A stretch of DNA of 64,000 nucleotides from JBCCFK01 sp965262315 (GTDB taxonomy: Bacteria > Actinomycetota > Acidimicrobiia > Acidimicrobiales > UBA8592): assembly GCA_965262315.1 (NCBI GenBank), contig CBDHFJ010000120.1, positions 1 to 64,000 of the forward strand. The letters are read 5' to 3'. A program made the translations under genes and the position numbers. Below are positions 13,593 through 21,946 of this stretch, piece after piece. The notes beneath the pieces were generated by a model. The model was not told the origin of the DNA and ran no database searches. It was given only the letters and a program-made list of their open reading frames with translations. Position 1 is the stretch's first letter. Every line of letters starts with the position of its first letter.

Positions 13593-15815
13593 TCAGGGGG
13601 TGGGCGTCGGCTCCGGCGTGGGCTCCGGCGTCGGCGTGGGCTCCGGCGTCGGCTCGGGGGTGGCGGTCGGCTCGGGAGTCGGCGTGGGCTCCGGCGTCGG
13701 CGTGGGCTCGGGCTCCTCGCCCACGCAGATCGTGACCTCGTTGCCCACCTCGACCTCGACGCCGCCGCTGGGTGTCTGCTCGATGACGGTCCCCGGCTGC
13801 TGGTTGTCCGGGTCGTCGATGATGCAGGTGTCGGGGCGCCACTCCAGCCCATCGGCCTCGAGGATCTCTGCTGCGTCCTCGGGCGTCTCGCCGAGCACGT
13901 TCGGGACCCGGACCACGCCCGGGCCGGCCGAGATGGTGAGCTTCACGATCTCCTCGGGCTCGACCAGCGAGCCAGGTGAGGGGTCGCTGCCGATCACGAA
14001 GCCCTCGGCGATGTCATCGTCCTCGTCGGTCTCGATCTCGACGATCCAGCCCATGTCCTCCAGAATCCGCACGGCGTCGGCTTCGGCCTGACCCTGCAGG
14101 TTCGGCACCTCCATCGCGGGCGGCCCATCGGAGACCCGGATGATGACCTCGGCGGTGATGTCGAGTTCCTCGTCGGGTTCGGGCACCTGCTCGACCACCA
14201 GGCCCTCGTCCTCCTCCGACTCGACGAGCTCGGTGGTGACGTTCGTGAACCCGGCGGTGGCGAGGGTGATCTTGGCCTCGGCCTCGGTCAGACCGACGAC
14301 TCGAGGCACGGCCACCGCGTCGGGACCCACGACCACGGTGAGCTCGACCGTGCTGCCCTCCTCGACCTCGGTGTTCGGGTCAGGGCTCATCGCGACCACG
14401 TTGTCGACCGGGAACCGGTCGTCGTCGGTGGTCACGATCTGGGCGTTCAGCCCGACGGCGTCGAGCGCCGCGATGGCCTGATCCCGGGGCGTGTTGAGCA
14501 CGTTCGGCACTCGCACGGATTCGACCGCCGGCGTCTCCTCGCCGGTGTCGTCGCCATCGGTGGTGGTGGTGCCGCCATCGCCGCCACCCAGCACGTTGAC
14601 GAGGATCACGATGAGGGCCACGAGCAGCGCGACGGCACCGGCGCCACCGAGCGCCCACAGCCACACCTTGCGGTCGCCGCCGTCGTCGTAGGGGTCGTCG
14701 TAGTAGGGGTCGTACGGCGGCTCCTGACGCGACCGCTGGGGGTACGCGCCCTGGCCGGAGGCGACCGGGTTGACCTGGGTGGCGGGAGGCCCGACCGGCG
14801 CCGGCCCGGGGTCGGCCGGGTACTGGGGCTGGGGGGAGGGCTGCGGCGCGGCGGGATACGACGGTTCCACCGTCTCGGCGGGGGCCTGCGGTGCGGGACC
14901 GGCGCCGGGCGCGCCGGTGATGGGCACGACCGGCGGGTTGCCCGTGTCGTGGGGCGGGCGGGAGCTGACGGTGTGCTCACCGCTCAGGTAGCGGCGCAGG
15001 TCCGACTGGAGGTCGGCGGCCAGCGGGTAGCGGCCCTTCGGGTCCTTGTTGAGCAGCTTCGCCGTGATGGCCTGGAGGGCCTCGGGCACGCCACTGCGCC
15101 GACCGTTGATCGGCTCGGGCATCTCCTGCACGTGCTTGTACGCGATGGCGACCGGGTTGTCGCCCGTGAACGGCGGACCGCCGGTCAGCATCTCGTAGAG
15201 CACGACGCCGAGCGAGTACAGGTCACTGCGACCGTCGAGGCTCTGACCCTGCGCCTGCTCGGGAGAGAAGTAGGTGGCGGTACCCATGACGGCACCCGTC
15301 TGGGTGAGCTTGGCCTGGGCCCCGGCCCCGGAGATGGCCTTGGCGATGCCGAAATCGGCCACCTTGACCTGGCCCTGCGGCGAGATCATGACGTTCCCGG
15401 ACTTCATGTCGCAGTGGACGAAATCGTTCTTGTGCGCGAATCCGAGTGCCGCGGCCACTTCCGCCGCGATCTCGGCGGCCCGGTCGGGATCGAGCGGGCC
15501 CTCGTCGCGGATCACCTCGGACAGCGACCGGCCCTGCACGTACTCCATGACGATGTAGTACGTGTTGCCTTCCTGACCCCAGTCGTACACCCCGACGATG
15601 TTGGGGTGGCTCAGGTTCGCGGCCGACTGCGCCTCGCGCCGGAAGCGCTCGACGAAGCTCGGATCAGCCGCGAGCTGGGGAAACAGCACCTTGACCGCCA
15701 CCGGGCGGTCGAGGAGCTGATCCTTCGCGAGGAAGACCTCCGCCATGCCGCCCTTCGCGAGGCGGCGGTGGAGCTCATAGCGGCCGCCGAAGACGGTGGG
15801 GCCCTGCTCAGCCAT
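13593..15815 (-). CDS. pknB: Serine/threonine protein kinase with four PASTA domains (PknB type, HCD catalytic loop)
   Basis: 740 residues. The kinase domain (about 12-275) has K42 in AVKVL, the catalytic loop HCDMKSGN at 134-141 and DFG at 154-156. The RD arginine of the family is replaced by cysteine (codons 15408-15416). A Pro-rich juxtamembrane segment leads to one membrane helix near residues 385-405. Four PASTA repeats follow outside (starting near VRVPNVLN, VAVPRVVG, MEVPNLQG and VRVPNVLG), which bind muropeptides or lipid II. The C-terminus is an unusual tail of about 38 residues made of Glu-Pro-Thr repeats. It should regulate cell wall growth and division together with PstP. It is the only kinase in the block; pknA is missing. 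Confidence 0.93.
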   Translation of the reverse strand: MAEQGPTVFGGRYELHRRLAKGGMAEVFLAKDQLLDRPVAVKVLFPQLAADPSFVERFRREAQSAANLSHPNIVGVYDWGQEGNTYYIVMEYVQGRSLSEVIRDEGPLDPDRAAEIAAEVAAALGFAHKNDFVHCDMKSGNVMISPQGQVKVADFGIAKAISGAGAQAKLTQTGAVMGTATYFSPEQAQGQSLDGRSDLYSLGVVLYEMLTGGPPFTGDNPVAIAYKHVQEMPEPINGRRSGVPEALQAITAKLLNKDPKGRYPLAADLQSDLRRYLSGEHTVSSRPPHDTGNPPVVPITGAPGAGPAPQAPAETVEPSYPAAPQPSPQPQYPADPGPAPVGPPATQVNPVASGQGAYPQRSRQEPPYDPYYDDPYDDGGDRKVWLWALGGAGAVALLVALIVILVNVLGGGDGGTTTTDGDDTGEETPAVESVRVPNVLNTPRDQAIAALDAVGLNAQIVTTDDDRFPVDNVVAMSPDPNTEVEEGSTVELTVVVGPDAVAVPRVVGLTEAEAKITLATAGFTNVTTELVESEEDEGLVVEQVPEPDEELDITAEVIIRVSDGPPAMEVPNLQGQAEADAVRILEDMGWIVEIETDEDDDIAEGFVIGSDPSPGSLVEPEEIVKLTISAGPGVVRVPNVLGETPEDAAEILEADGLEWRPDTCIIDDPDNQQPGTVIEQTPSGGVEVEVGNEVTICVGEEPEPTPTPEPTPTPEPTATPEPTPEPTPTPEPTPEPTPTP

Positions 15816-15824
15816 AGCGCACCG

Positions 15825-15830
15825 AGTGTA
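15825..15830 (-). promoter_or_regulatory. -10 element of pknB
   Basis: TACACT on the minus strand, nine bases before the ATG at 15815. The 159-base gap to pbpA and this box suggest that pknB has its own promoter in addition to read-through. Confidence 0.45.
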
Positions 15831-15974
15831 GCGACCGCCCTGCGTGGTTCCGTCGCAGCTCCCGGGAGCGAACGGCCCGCCGCGGAGCGGCAAGAGGGGA
15901 AGATGGCGCGCTCGGGCGCTCGGCGCACGATGGCCTACCCGCCGAGCCCTTCAGCGAGCGTTCGAGGAATGCCG

Positions 15975-17492
15975 TCACGAGACCCCCAACGCGGCCTCGA
16001 GCACGGCGCGTGCAATGGGTGCCGCCACCCGGCCGCCGGTCTGCTGACCGGCACCGGGCTCGGACTCGACCACCACCGCGATGGCAACCGAGGGGGCTTC
16101 GCCTGGATCACCGGCGAAACCGATGATCCACGCGTGCGTGTCGTCAGGCCGATCGGCGTCCACCTGTGCGGTCCCCGTCTTGCCGCCCACCTCGAACCCG
16201 GGCACCTGGAGACCAGTCGCCGTGCCCGCGCTGGCCACGGTGACCATGGCCGCCCGGAGCACTTCGGCATCGGTGGACGACACCACCCCTCGCCACACAC
16301 GGGGTTCGTACGCCTCCAAGAGCGCACCCTGCTGGTCGCGGATCTCGTGCATGAGATGGGGCTCCATCAACACGCCGCCGTTCGCGACGGCCGCCGCCAC
16401 CAGCGCCATCTGGAGCGGCGTCGCCTTCACGTCGTTCTGACCGATGCCCGCCTGGGCCAACGCCGGCGTGTTCTCGACGATCGGCACCGGCGGCTCGGCG
16501 TCGGTCTCGTCCACCTGGATGCCGTAGTCGGTGGGAAACGTCGACGCGGCCACGCTGGGCAGGTCGAGGGGTGGTGCTTCGTTGAAGCCGAACCGCTCGG
16601 CGACGTCGACCATCGGGCCCGGACCGATCACCTCGGCGGCGAGCTGCGCGAAGACCGTGTTGCACGAGATTCGGAACGCCTCCAGGAGATCGCCGCCGCA
16701 GGTCGAGCCACCGAAGTTCTGGAGGGGCACGGTGGTGAGGGGCGCGACGTACTCCCGAGCCGTCTCGAACACGGGGTCGCTGACGGTGGCCACGTTGGCG
16801 TCGAGCGCCGCGGCCAGGGTCACCGTCTTGAAGGTCGAGCCGGGGAAGAAGATCTCCCGGTACATCTTCGCCAGCCGCGGATCCTCGCCGGCGGGGCGGG
16901 CCTGGAGCTCGTTCCAGAACGTCTCGGCGGCCACGAGGTCGACCGACCCCAACACGTTCGGGTCATAGGACGGGAAGCTCCAGAAGGCGAGGATGTCACC
17001 TGTTCGGGGGTCGAGCGCGACGACAGAACCCTTCCGGTCCCCCAGCGCCTCACGCGCCGCGAGCTGGATGTCGTGATCGATGGTGATCGTGAGGTTGGCG
17101 GTGGTGTCCCGATCCCGGAAGAAGTCGGCGAGGCTCGAGAAGCGCTGCTCGGCGGTTTGTCCCGCCAGCTGATCGTTGTAGACGCGCTCGAGACCGTCGG
17201 CGCCGAACTGGAACGAGAAGAACCCGGTGGTGTGCGCATAGAGCTCGCCCTCGGGGTAGGTGCGTTCCCGTTCGAGGTCGTTCTCCACCTCGACCGAGGT
17301 GGCCACGATGGTGCCGTCGCGGGTGAAGATCGAGCCTCGCTCGCGGCTGAAGTCACGCTCGATCTGACGGTTGTTGGCCGGGTTCTCCTGGAGCTCCTCC
17401 TGTTGCACGAGCTGGAGTCGGTTGAGCTGGACGAAGAGCGCGACGAAGCACAGGATCAGACCCACGCCAAGAAAGCGGATGTGACGGTTCAT
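15975..17492 (-). CDS. pbpA: Penicillin-binding protein (PbpA type, class B transpeptidase)
   Basis: 505 residues. A short cytoplasmic N-terminus and one membrane anchor (about 6-22) precede a dimerisation region and a transpeptidase domain. Active-site motifs are complete: S219-T-F-K (FPGSTFK), S276-C-N and K438-T-G-T. It should cross-link peptidoglycan at sites of elongation or septation with RodA as the glycan polymerase. The ATG at 17492 follows the rodA stop by 19 bases with a GAGGG ribosome binding site, so the pair is cotranscribed. Confidence 0.93.
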   Translation of the reverse strand: MNRHIRFLGVGLILCFVALFVQLNRLQLVQQEELQENPANNRQIERDFSRERGSIFTRDGTIVATSVEVENDLERERTYPEGELYAHTTGFFSFQFGADGLERVYNDQLAGQTAEQRFSSLADFFRDRDTTANLTITIDHDIQLAAREALGDRKGSVVALDPRTGDILAFWSFPSYDPNVLGSVDLVAAETFWNELQARPAGEDPRLAKMYREIFFPGSTFKTVTLAAALDANVATVSDPVFETAREYVAPLTTVPLQNFGGSTCGGDLLEAFRISCNTVFAQLAAEVIGPGPMVDVAERFGFNEAPPLDLPSVAASTFPTDYGIQVDETDAEPPVPIVENTPALAQAGIGQNDVKATPLQMALVAAAVANGGVLMEPHLMHEIRDQQGALLEAYEPRVWRGVVSSTDAEVLRAAMVTVASAGTATGLQVPGFEVGGKTGTAQVDADRPDDTHAWIIGFAGDPGEAPSVAIAVVVESEPGAGQQTGGRVAAPIARAVLEAALGVS

Positions 17493-17511
17493 GGCCGTGC
17501 CCTCACGACCC

Positions 17512-18834
17512 TCATGTGAGGGAGCGCTCGCGCGCCTCGACGCGCGCGGCGTCGATCCGCTGATTGGCACTGTCGTCCGAGATGCGCAGCAACAGCGCGA
17601 GCAGCATCCAGTTGGCCAACAGCGACGACCCGCCATAGCTGACGAACGGCAGGGTCACACCGGTCAGCGGTAGCACCCGGATGACGCCGGCGATGATGAT
17701 GAACGCCTGGAAGCCGAGCAGGGTGGTCAGCCCGGTGGCCAGCAGTTTCTCGAACGAACGCTCGGCGGTGATCGCGATGCGCAGTCCGCTGCCGATCATG
17801 AGCATGAACGAGATCAGGATCGCGGTGGTCCCGAGCAGCCCCAGCTCCTCGCCGATGATCGCGAAGATGAAGTCGGTCTCGACCGCCGGGATGTTCTCGG
17901 TGTTGGGGCTACCGGCGCCGAGCCCGGTTCCGGTGATGCCGCCGTCGGCCAGGGCGAAGGCGCTCTGGGTGACCTGGAAGCCGTCGCCGAACGGGTCGTC
18001 GAAGGGATCGAGCCAGACCTCGACACGCTGGCGGACGTGCCCGAACCGGTTGTAGGAGATCGTCGACCCGGCCGCGAACATCAGCAGGCTCATCACCAGG
18101 TACGACGGCTTCTCCGTCGCCACCCACAACAGGACAACGAACAGGGCGAAGAACAGCAGGGACGAGCCGAGGTCGCGCTCGAACACCATCACCAGGACAG
18201 ACGCGCCCCACGCCAACAGGATCGGCCCCAGGTGCCGGGCTTCGGGAATGGACATGCCGGCGAAGCGGGTGGTGCTGAGCGCCAGCACCTCGCGCTTGTC
18301 CACCAGATAGGCCGCGAAGAAGACGGCGAAGGCGATCTTGGCGAACTCGCCCGGCTGGAAGTTGATGGGACCGAGCGACACCCAGATGCGCGCGCCGTTG
18401 ATCGTCTGGCCGATCACGGGGGTCAGGGGCAACACCAGGAGGAGGATGCCGATCAGCATCAAGGTGTAGCGGTACTGCTCGAGCACGCGGGTCCGTCGAA
18501 CGACCAGGAGGGTGGCGCAGAAAGCGCCCACACCGACCAGGGTCCACACCGCCTGGAGGCCGGCGAGGTCCTCGTCGAGCCGGGCGATGAAGACGTAGCC
18601 GAAGCCGTTGAGGAGGCCGGCCAGTGGGAGCAGCACCGGATCGGCCAGGGGTGCGAGCCGTCGGGTGGCCAGGTGGGCGACCAGGAGCAGGCCCAGGATG
18701 ATCCCGAGGAAGGGGACGATGTTCGCGGGGAGCTCGGCCAGGCGGCCGAGGCTCGCCAGGACGTAGGCGGCCACGACCACGATGGCCACGGTGATCAACA
18801 GGGAGAGCTCGGTGTTGCGCCGGCGCCGGAGCAT
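17512..18834 (-). CDS. rodA: SEDS-family peptidoglycan glycosyltransferase RodA
   Basis: 440 residues with ten or more membrane helices. Family signatures are visible: INGARIWVSLGP with PGEFAKIAF in the middle, the long loop with TQSAFALADGGITGTGLG, a late FIFAIIGEELG, and PFVSYGGSSLLANW near the C-terminus. SEDS proteins polymerise glycan strands from lipid II. The gene lies between pstP (9 bases upstream) and pbpA (19 bases downstream) in a tight operon, as in mycobacteria. Confidence 0.94.
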   Translation of the reverse strand: MLRRRRNTELSLLITVAIVVVAAYVLASLGRLAELPANIVPFLGIILGLLLVAHLATRRLAPLADPVLLPLAGLLNGFGYVFIARLDEDLAGLQAVWTLVGVGAFCATLLVVRRTRVLEQYRYTLMLIGILLLVLPLTPVIGQTINGARIWVSLGPINFQPGEFAKIAFAVFFAAYLVDKREVLALSTTRFAGMSIPEARHLGPILLAWGASVLVMVFERDLGSSLLFFALFVVLLWVATEKPSYLVMSLLMFAAGSTISYNRFGHVRQRVEVWLDPFDDPFGDGFQVTQSAFALADGGITGTGLGAGSPNTENIPAVETDFIFAIIGEELGLLGTTAILISFMLMIGSGLRIAITAERSFEKLLATGLTTLLGFQAFIIIAGVIRVLPLTGVTLPFVSYGGSSLLANWMLLALLLRISDDSANQRIDAARVEARERSLT

Positions 18835-18843
18835 CGGGCGACC

Positions 18844-20061
18844 TCAGCCGTCGCCGGTGGCCGGATCGATCGCGTCGACCGCTTCGAGCCGCTCCTGCAG
18901 CCCGCTGACGTAGGTGCGGGCCTCGTCGATGGAACCGAATTCGGGGTTGGCGTCGACCTCGGACACCAGGGCGTCGGTCAGGCCCGAGCGCAGCAGGGCT
19001 CCGGCCTCCTCGAAGGTGGGGTCGAACCACAGGAAGCCGCCCGGACGACCCTGGTAGATCGCGACCTGCTGGTTCTCGTCGAAGGCGACGTAGTAGTTGT
19101 TGCGCGCGTAGCTGGCGATGAGCCAGAACGCGCCGATGACGATCAAGGCGCTGACCGCGGCTGCGGCGAGACCGCGGCGGGGCATCCGCGGGCGGTCGGC
19201 CCGAGGCGTGGGTTCGTCGGCGTCCGGTGAGCGGCGCCCGTCGACCAGCGGCGCAGTGCCGCGGCCCCGTCCGGTTGCCGCCGGCTCCTCGCCGTGCAGG
19301 CCGTCGTCGACCTGAGGCGTGAGCGTGAGGGCGGTCTGTCCGTCGGCGCCGGTGTCGATGCGGACCAGCACCACCGTGACGTTGTCGCGGCCGCCGGACT
19401 CGTTGGCCAACCGGACCAGCTCGTCCACGACCTCGGCCGGATCGTCGAGGCGCCGCATCGCCGCGGCGATCTGGTTGTCGTTGACCTCGTCGACCAATCC
19501 ATCGCTGCACAGCAGGAAGCGGTCACCGGCGCGGGCCGGGAGTTCCCAGTAGTCGACGAGCAGGTCGTCGCCGATCCCGAGCGCTCGGGTGACGATGTTG
19601 CGCTGCGGATGAACCGCAGCCTCGTCGGCGGAGAGGTGGCCGGCGCGGTGCAGCTCACCCACCAGGCTGTGGTCCTCGCTGACCTGGGTCAGCTCGTCGT
19701 CGGCGAAGAGATAGATGCGCGAGTCGCCCACGTTGACCAACCCGAGCCGGTCGTCGGCCAGTCGGGCGACGGCGCACAGCGTGGTGCCCATCCCGTGGAG
19801 GCCCGGGTCGTCCTCGGCCTGGCGCAGGATGGCCACGTGGGCGTTGCGGACCGCGTCGATCAGATGGTCGATGTCGGCGGGCGGACCGGCGGCGGTCATG
19901 GTCTCGATCGCGACCGACGACGCGACCTCCCCGCCCGAGTGGCCACCCATGCCGTCGGCGACGACGAACAGCCCCTCCTGCGCATGGACGGAGTCCTCGT
20001 TGAGCTCGCGGACGCGCCCGACGTCGGTCTTCGCTCCCCAGGAGAAGGTGGGCTCGGTCAT
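18844..20061 (-). CDS. pstP: PP2C-type serine/threonine phosphatase PstP
   Basis: 405 residues. The catalytic PP2C domain (about 8-235) has the metal-binding motifs RELNEDS, FVVADGMGGH and LLCSDGLVDEV, plus SGGRDNVTVVLV. A variable linker follows, then one membrane helix (about residues 295-313) and a small extracytoplasmic domain of about 90 residues ending in TGDG. This is the architecture of mycobacterial PstP, which dephosphorylates Ser/Thr kinases and FHA proteins. The start overlaps the fhaB stop by four bases (ATGA), implying translational coupling. Confidence 0.94.
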   Translation of the reverse strand: MTEPTFSWGAKTDVGRVRELNEDSVHAQEGLFVVADGMGGHSGGEVASSVAIETMTAAGPPADIDHLIDAVRNAHVAILRQAEDDPGLHGMGTTLCAVARLADDRLGLVNVGDSRIYLFADDELTQVSEDHSLVGELHRAGHLSADEAAVHPQRNIVTRALGIGDDLLVDYWELPARAGDRFLLCSDGLVDEVNDNQIAAAMRRLDDPAEVVDELVRLANESGGRDNVTVVLVRIDTGADGQTALTLTPQVDDGLHGEEPAATGRGRGTAPLVDGRRSPDADEPTPRADRPRMPRRGLAAAAVSALIVIGAFWLIASYARNNYYVAFDENQQVAIYQGRPGGFLWFDPTFEEAGALLRSGLTDALVSEVDANPEFGSIDEARTYVSGLQERLEAVDAIDPATGDG

Positions 20062-20531
20062 GTGATCTCCAGCACCGCGTTCCCGAGCTGGATGCGGTCG
20101 CCGCGGCCGAGCCGCTGGGCGGCGCCGAGCTGGCTGCCGTTGAGGAAGGTGCCGTTGGTGCTGCCGATGTCCTCGACGAACCACCCGTCGTCGCGCCGGA
20201 AGACACGTGCGTGCAGCTGCGACACGTACGTGTCGTCGACCACGATGGTGCAGCCCGGTGCCCGGCCCATGGTCATCTCCTCGCCGAGGGCGTGGTCCGC
20301 GGCCGCGGCAGCGGGCTCGATCACGCGGAGGGTCGTGAGTTCGCCACGGGCCTGGCGCGTGCGGGTGGCGCGTGCGCGGCGGGGCGCGGGGGCAGCAGCG
20401 GTGTCCGCGCCGACCGGCTCGACGGCCGGGGCCCGCAGCTCGGTCCAGACCGCCCAGATGACCCGAAGGAAGAACAGGTACAGCAAGGCGAGCAGACCGA
20501 GCTTGAGAAGATCGATGAGTTGCTCGGACAC
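20058..20531 (-). CDS. fhaB: FHA-domain protein FhaB
   Basis: 157 residues. A single N-terminal membrane helix (about 7-27) is followed by an Ala/Arg-rich linker. The C-terminal FHA domain (about 88-157) has MGRAPGCTIVV, VSQLHARV and DIGSTNGTFLNG, the phosphothreonine-binding loops. In mycobacteria FhaB (FipA) recruits divisome partners in a phosphorylation-dependent way. Here it is the first gene of the fhaB-pstP-rodA-pbpA operon. The GTG start at 20531 lies nine bases after a -10 box (TACGCT). Confidence 0.92.
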   Translation of the reverse strand: MSEQLIDLLKLGLLALLYLFFLRVIWAVWTELRAPAVEPVGADTAAAPAPRRARATRTRQARGELTTLRVIEPAAAAADHALGEEMTMGRAPGCTIVVDDTYVSQLHARVFRRDDGWFVEDIGSTNGTFLNGSQLGAAQRLGRGDRIQLGNAVLEIT

Positions 20532-20540
20532 AGCGGCCCA

Positions 20541-20546
20541 AGCGTA
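20541..20546 (-). promoter_or_regulatory. -10 element of the fhaB-pstP-rodA-pbpA operon
   Basis: TACGCT on the minus strand, nine bases before the GTG start of fhaB. Confidence 0.5.
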
Positions 20547-20607
20547 GTGGGACGGCCTGCGCGCTCCCTGTCACGAAACTCGGCAGGGGGCTCGCATCGG
20601 GGCGTCG

Positions 20608-20613
20608 TAGCCT
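20608..20613 (+). promoter_or_regulatory. -10 element of the P-loop kinase gene
   Basis: TAGCCT, ten bases before the ATG at 20624. Confidence 0.4.
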
Positions 20614-20623
20614 GACCACGGCC

Positions 20624-21148
20624 ATGGCAGCACCGATCCTGATCGTCACCGGACCACCGGGAGTGGGCAAATCGACCGCGGCCCGCGACGTCGCGGCGGC
20701 GTTTGCGCGCTCGGCAGTCGTGGCGGGCGACGAGTTCTTCCGAGCGCTCGCGTCCGGAGCGATCCCGCCTCACCTGCCGGAGGCGCACGACCAGAACGTG
20801 GCGCTGATCGACATCACCATGGAGGCCACCGTGGGGTATGCCGCCGCAGGCTGGACCACGGTGCTGGAAGGGATCTTCGGACCGTGGTTCCTCGATCCGG
20901 TGCGCCGGGCGGCCGCGGGAGTGGACGCCGACCTGCACTACGCGGTCCTGTGGGCCGACCTCCCGACCTGTGTCACCCGCTTCGTCGGCAGGGAAGGCAC
21001 CCGGGAGCGCACCGAGATCGTGGAGGCGATGCACGCGCAGTTCGAATCCCACGCGATGCCGGCACACACGGTCGACGCGTCGGGAGACCCGACGGCGGTG
21101 GCTGCGGTCCTGGTCGACCGGGTCCGTGCGGGGGACCTGCGGCTCTGA
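20624..21148 (+). CDS. P-loop NTPase, small-molecule kinase-like
   Basis: 174 residues. A Walker A motif GPPGVGKST stands at 10-18. A later acidic stretch (VVAGDEFFRAL) resembles the DxD-type position of chloramphenicol and shikimate kinase-like phosphotransferases. A C-terminal Arg-rich lid-like segment follows (TRFVGREGTRERTEI). The size fits a nucleotide or small-molecule kinase. Substrate unknown. It is convergent with a methyltransferase gene, 14 bases apart. Confidence 0.75.
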   Translation: MAAPILIVTGPPGVGKSTAARDVAAAFARSAVVAGDEFFRALASGAIPPHLPEAHDQNVALIDITMEATVGYAAAGWTTVLEGIFGPWFLDPVRRAAAGVDADLHYAVLWADLPTCVTRFVGREGTRERTEIVEAMHAQFESHAMPAHTVDASGDPTAVAAVLVDRVRAGDLRL

Positions 21149-21162
21149 GGGCCGACGGGGCC

Positions 21163-21810
21163 TCACCGCTTGGTGAACTTCACCACCCGGGCGAGATCGG
21201 CGCCGTGATCGGAGGTGTTGTTCTCGTAGATCGGCACGTCTTCGTGGGCCAGATCGGCGATCACACGCCGATCCACCAACAGGTCGAAGACCTCGGCGAA
21301 ACCGCTCGCCTCGTAGTGCACGGCGTTCACGCCGATCGCGAAGACGGCACCCGACGCACCGATGCGGACCACCTCAGGGATGGCCTCGGGACCCACATGC
21401 CCGTGGGTGAAGGTGCCGGCGCTGACGACGCCTGCGTAGACCCGGTCGGCCATGTCGATGCCTGCCGTCAGATCACCGGTCATCAGCAACCGGTACACGG
21501 CGCGATCGCCGACACGCTTCGTGGCCGCGCGCTCCAGCATCTCGGGCGAGATGTCCAGCCCGTCGATGGTCTCCACCCCCAGCGATGCCAGCGCGACCCC
21601 GACGGCGCCGGTCCCACAACCGAGGTCGAGCACCGGTCCCTGACCGCCGCTGCCGACGAAGACCCGGGCGACGTTGCGGTCGTAGACGTACCCCTGTGTC
21701 TCGAGGAACCCCTCGTCGTAGCTCGACGCCCAGGCCGCGTAGAGCCGCCGGTTGTCCTCCGGTGTCTCCACCGCATAGGCCTCTTCGAGGCCGAAATCGT
21801 CGCCAGGCAC
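21163..21810 (-). CDS. Class I SAM-dependent methyltransferase
   Basis: 215 residues. The AdoMet-binding motif I is LDLGCGTG (61-68), followed by the acidic loop GLDISPEML. A preceding YAAWASSYDEGF segment is typical of small-molecule methyltransferases in actinobacteria. Substrate unknown. The GTG start at 21810 is supported by a -10 box (TAGAGT) six bases upstream. The gene is divergent from the selenoprotein operon. Confidence 0.8.
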   Translation of the reverse strand: MPGDDFGLEEAYAVETPEDNRRLYAAWASSYDEGFLETQGYVYDRNVARVFVGSGGQGPVLDLGCGTGAVGVALASLGVETIDGLDISPEMLERAATKRVGDRAVYRLLMTGDLTAGIDMADRVYAGVVSAGTFTHGHVGPEAIPEVVRIGASGAVFAIGVNAVHYEASGFAEVFDLLVDRRVIADLAHEDVPIYENNTSDHGADLARVVKFTKR

Positions 21811-21816
21811 GGGCGC

Positions 21817-21822
21817 ACTCTA
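21817..21822 (-). promoter_or_regulatory. -10 element of the methyltransferase gene
   Basis: TAGAGT on the minus strand, six bases before the GTG at 21810. Confidence 0.5.
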
Positions 21823-21946
21823 GAGCGCGCAACGCCGCTGCGGGAACGCCGCTCGAGGTGCGTGAACACACGGAAAACGGGGGCTTTCGAGGCGACGTCG
21901 ACCGCATCGACGAACCGATGCGTCTCGGGCTGTCAGACTGGCCGCC

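Noticed and set aside
13594..13715. Tandem short repeats considered as CRISPR or a minisatellite
   Set aside because: Units of 6-18 bases without spacers encode the Glu-Pro-Thr tail of PknB in frame. There are no CRISPR-like repeats of 24-37 bases or cas genes anywhere in the window.
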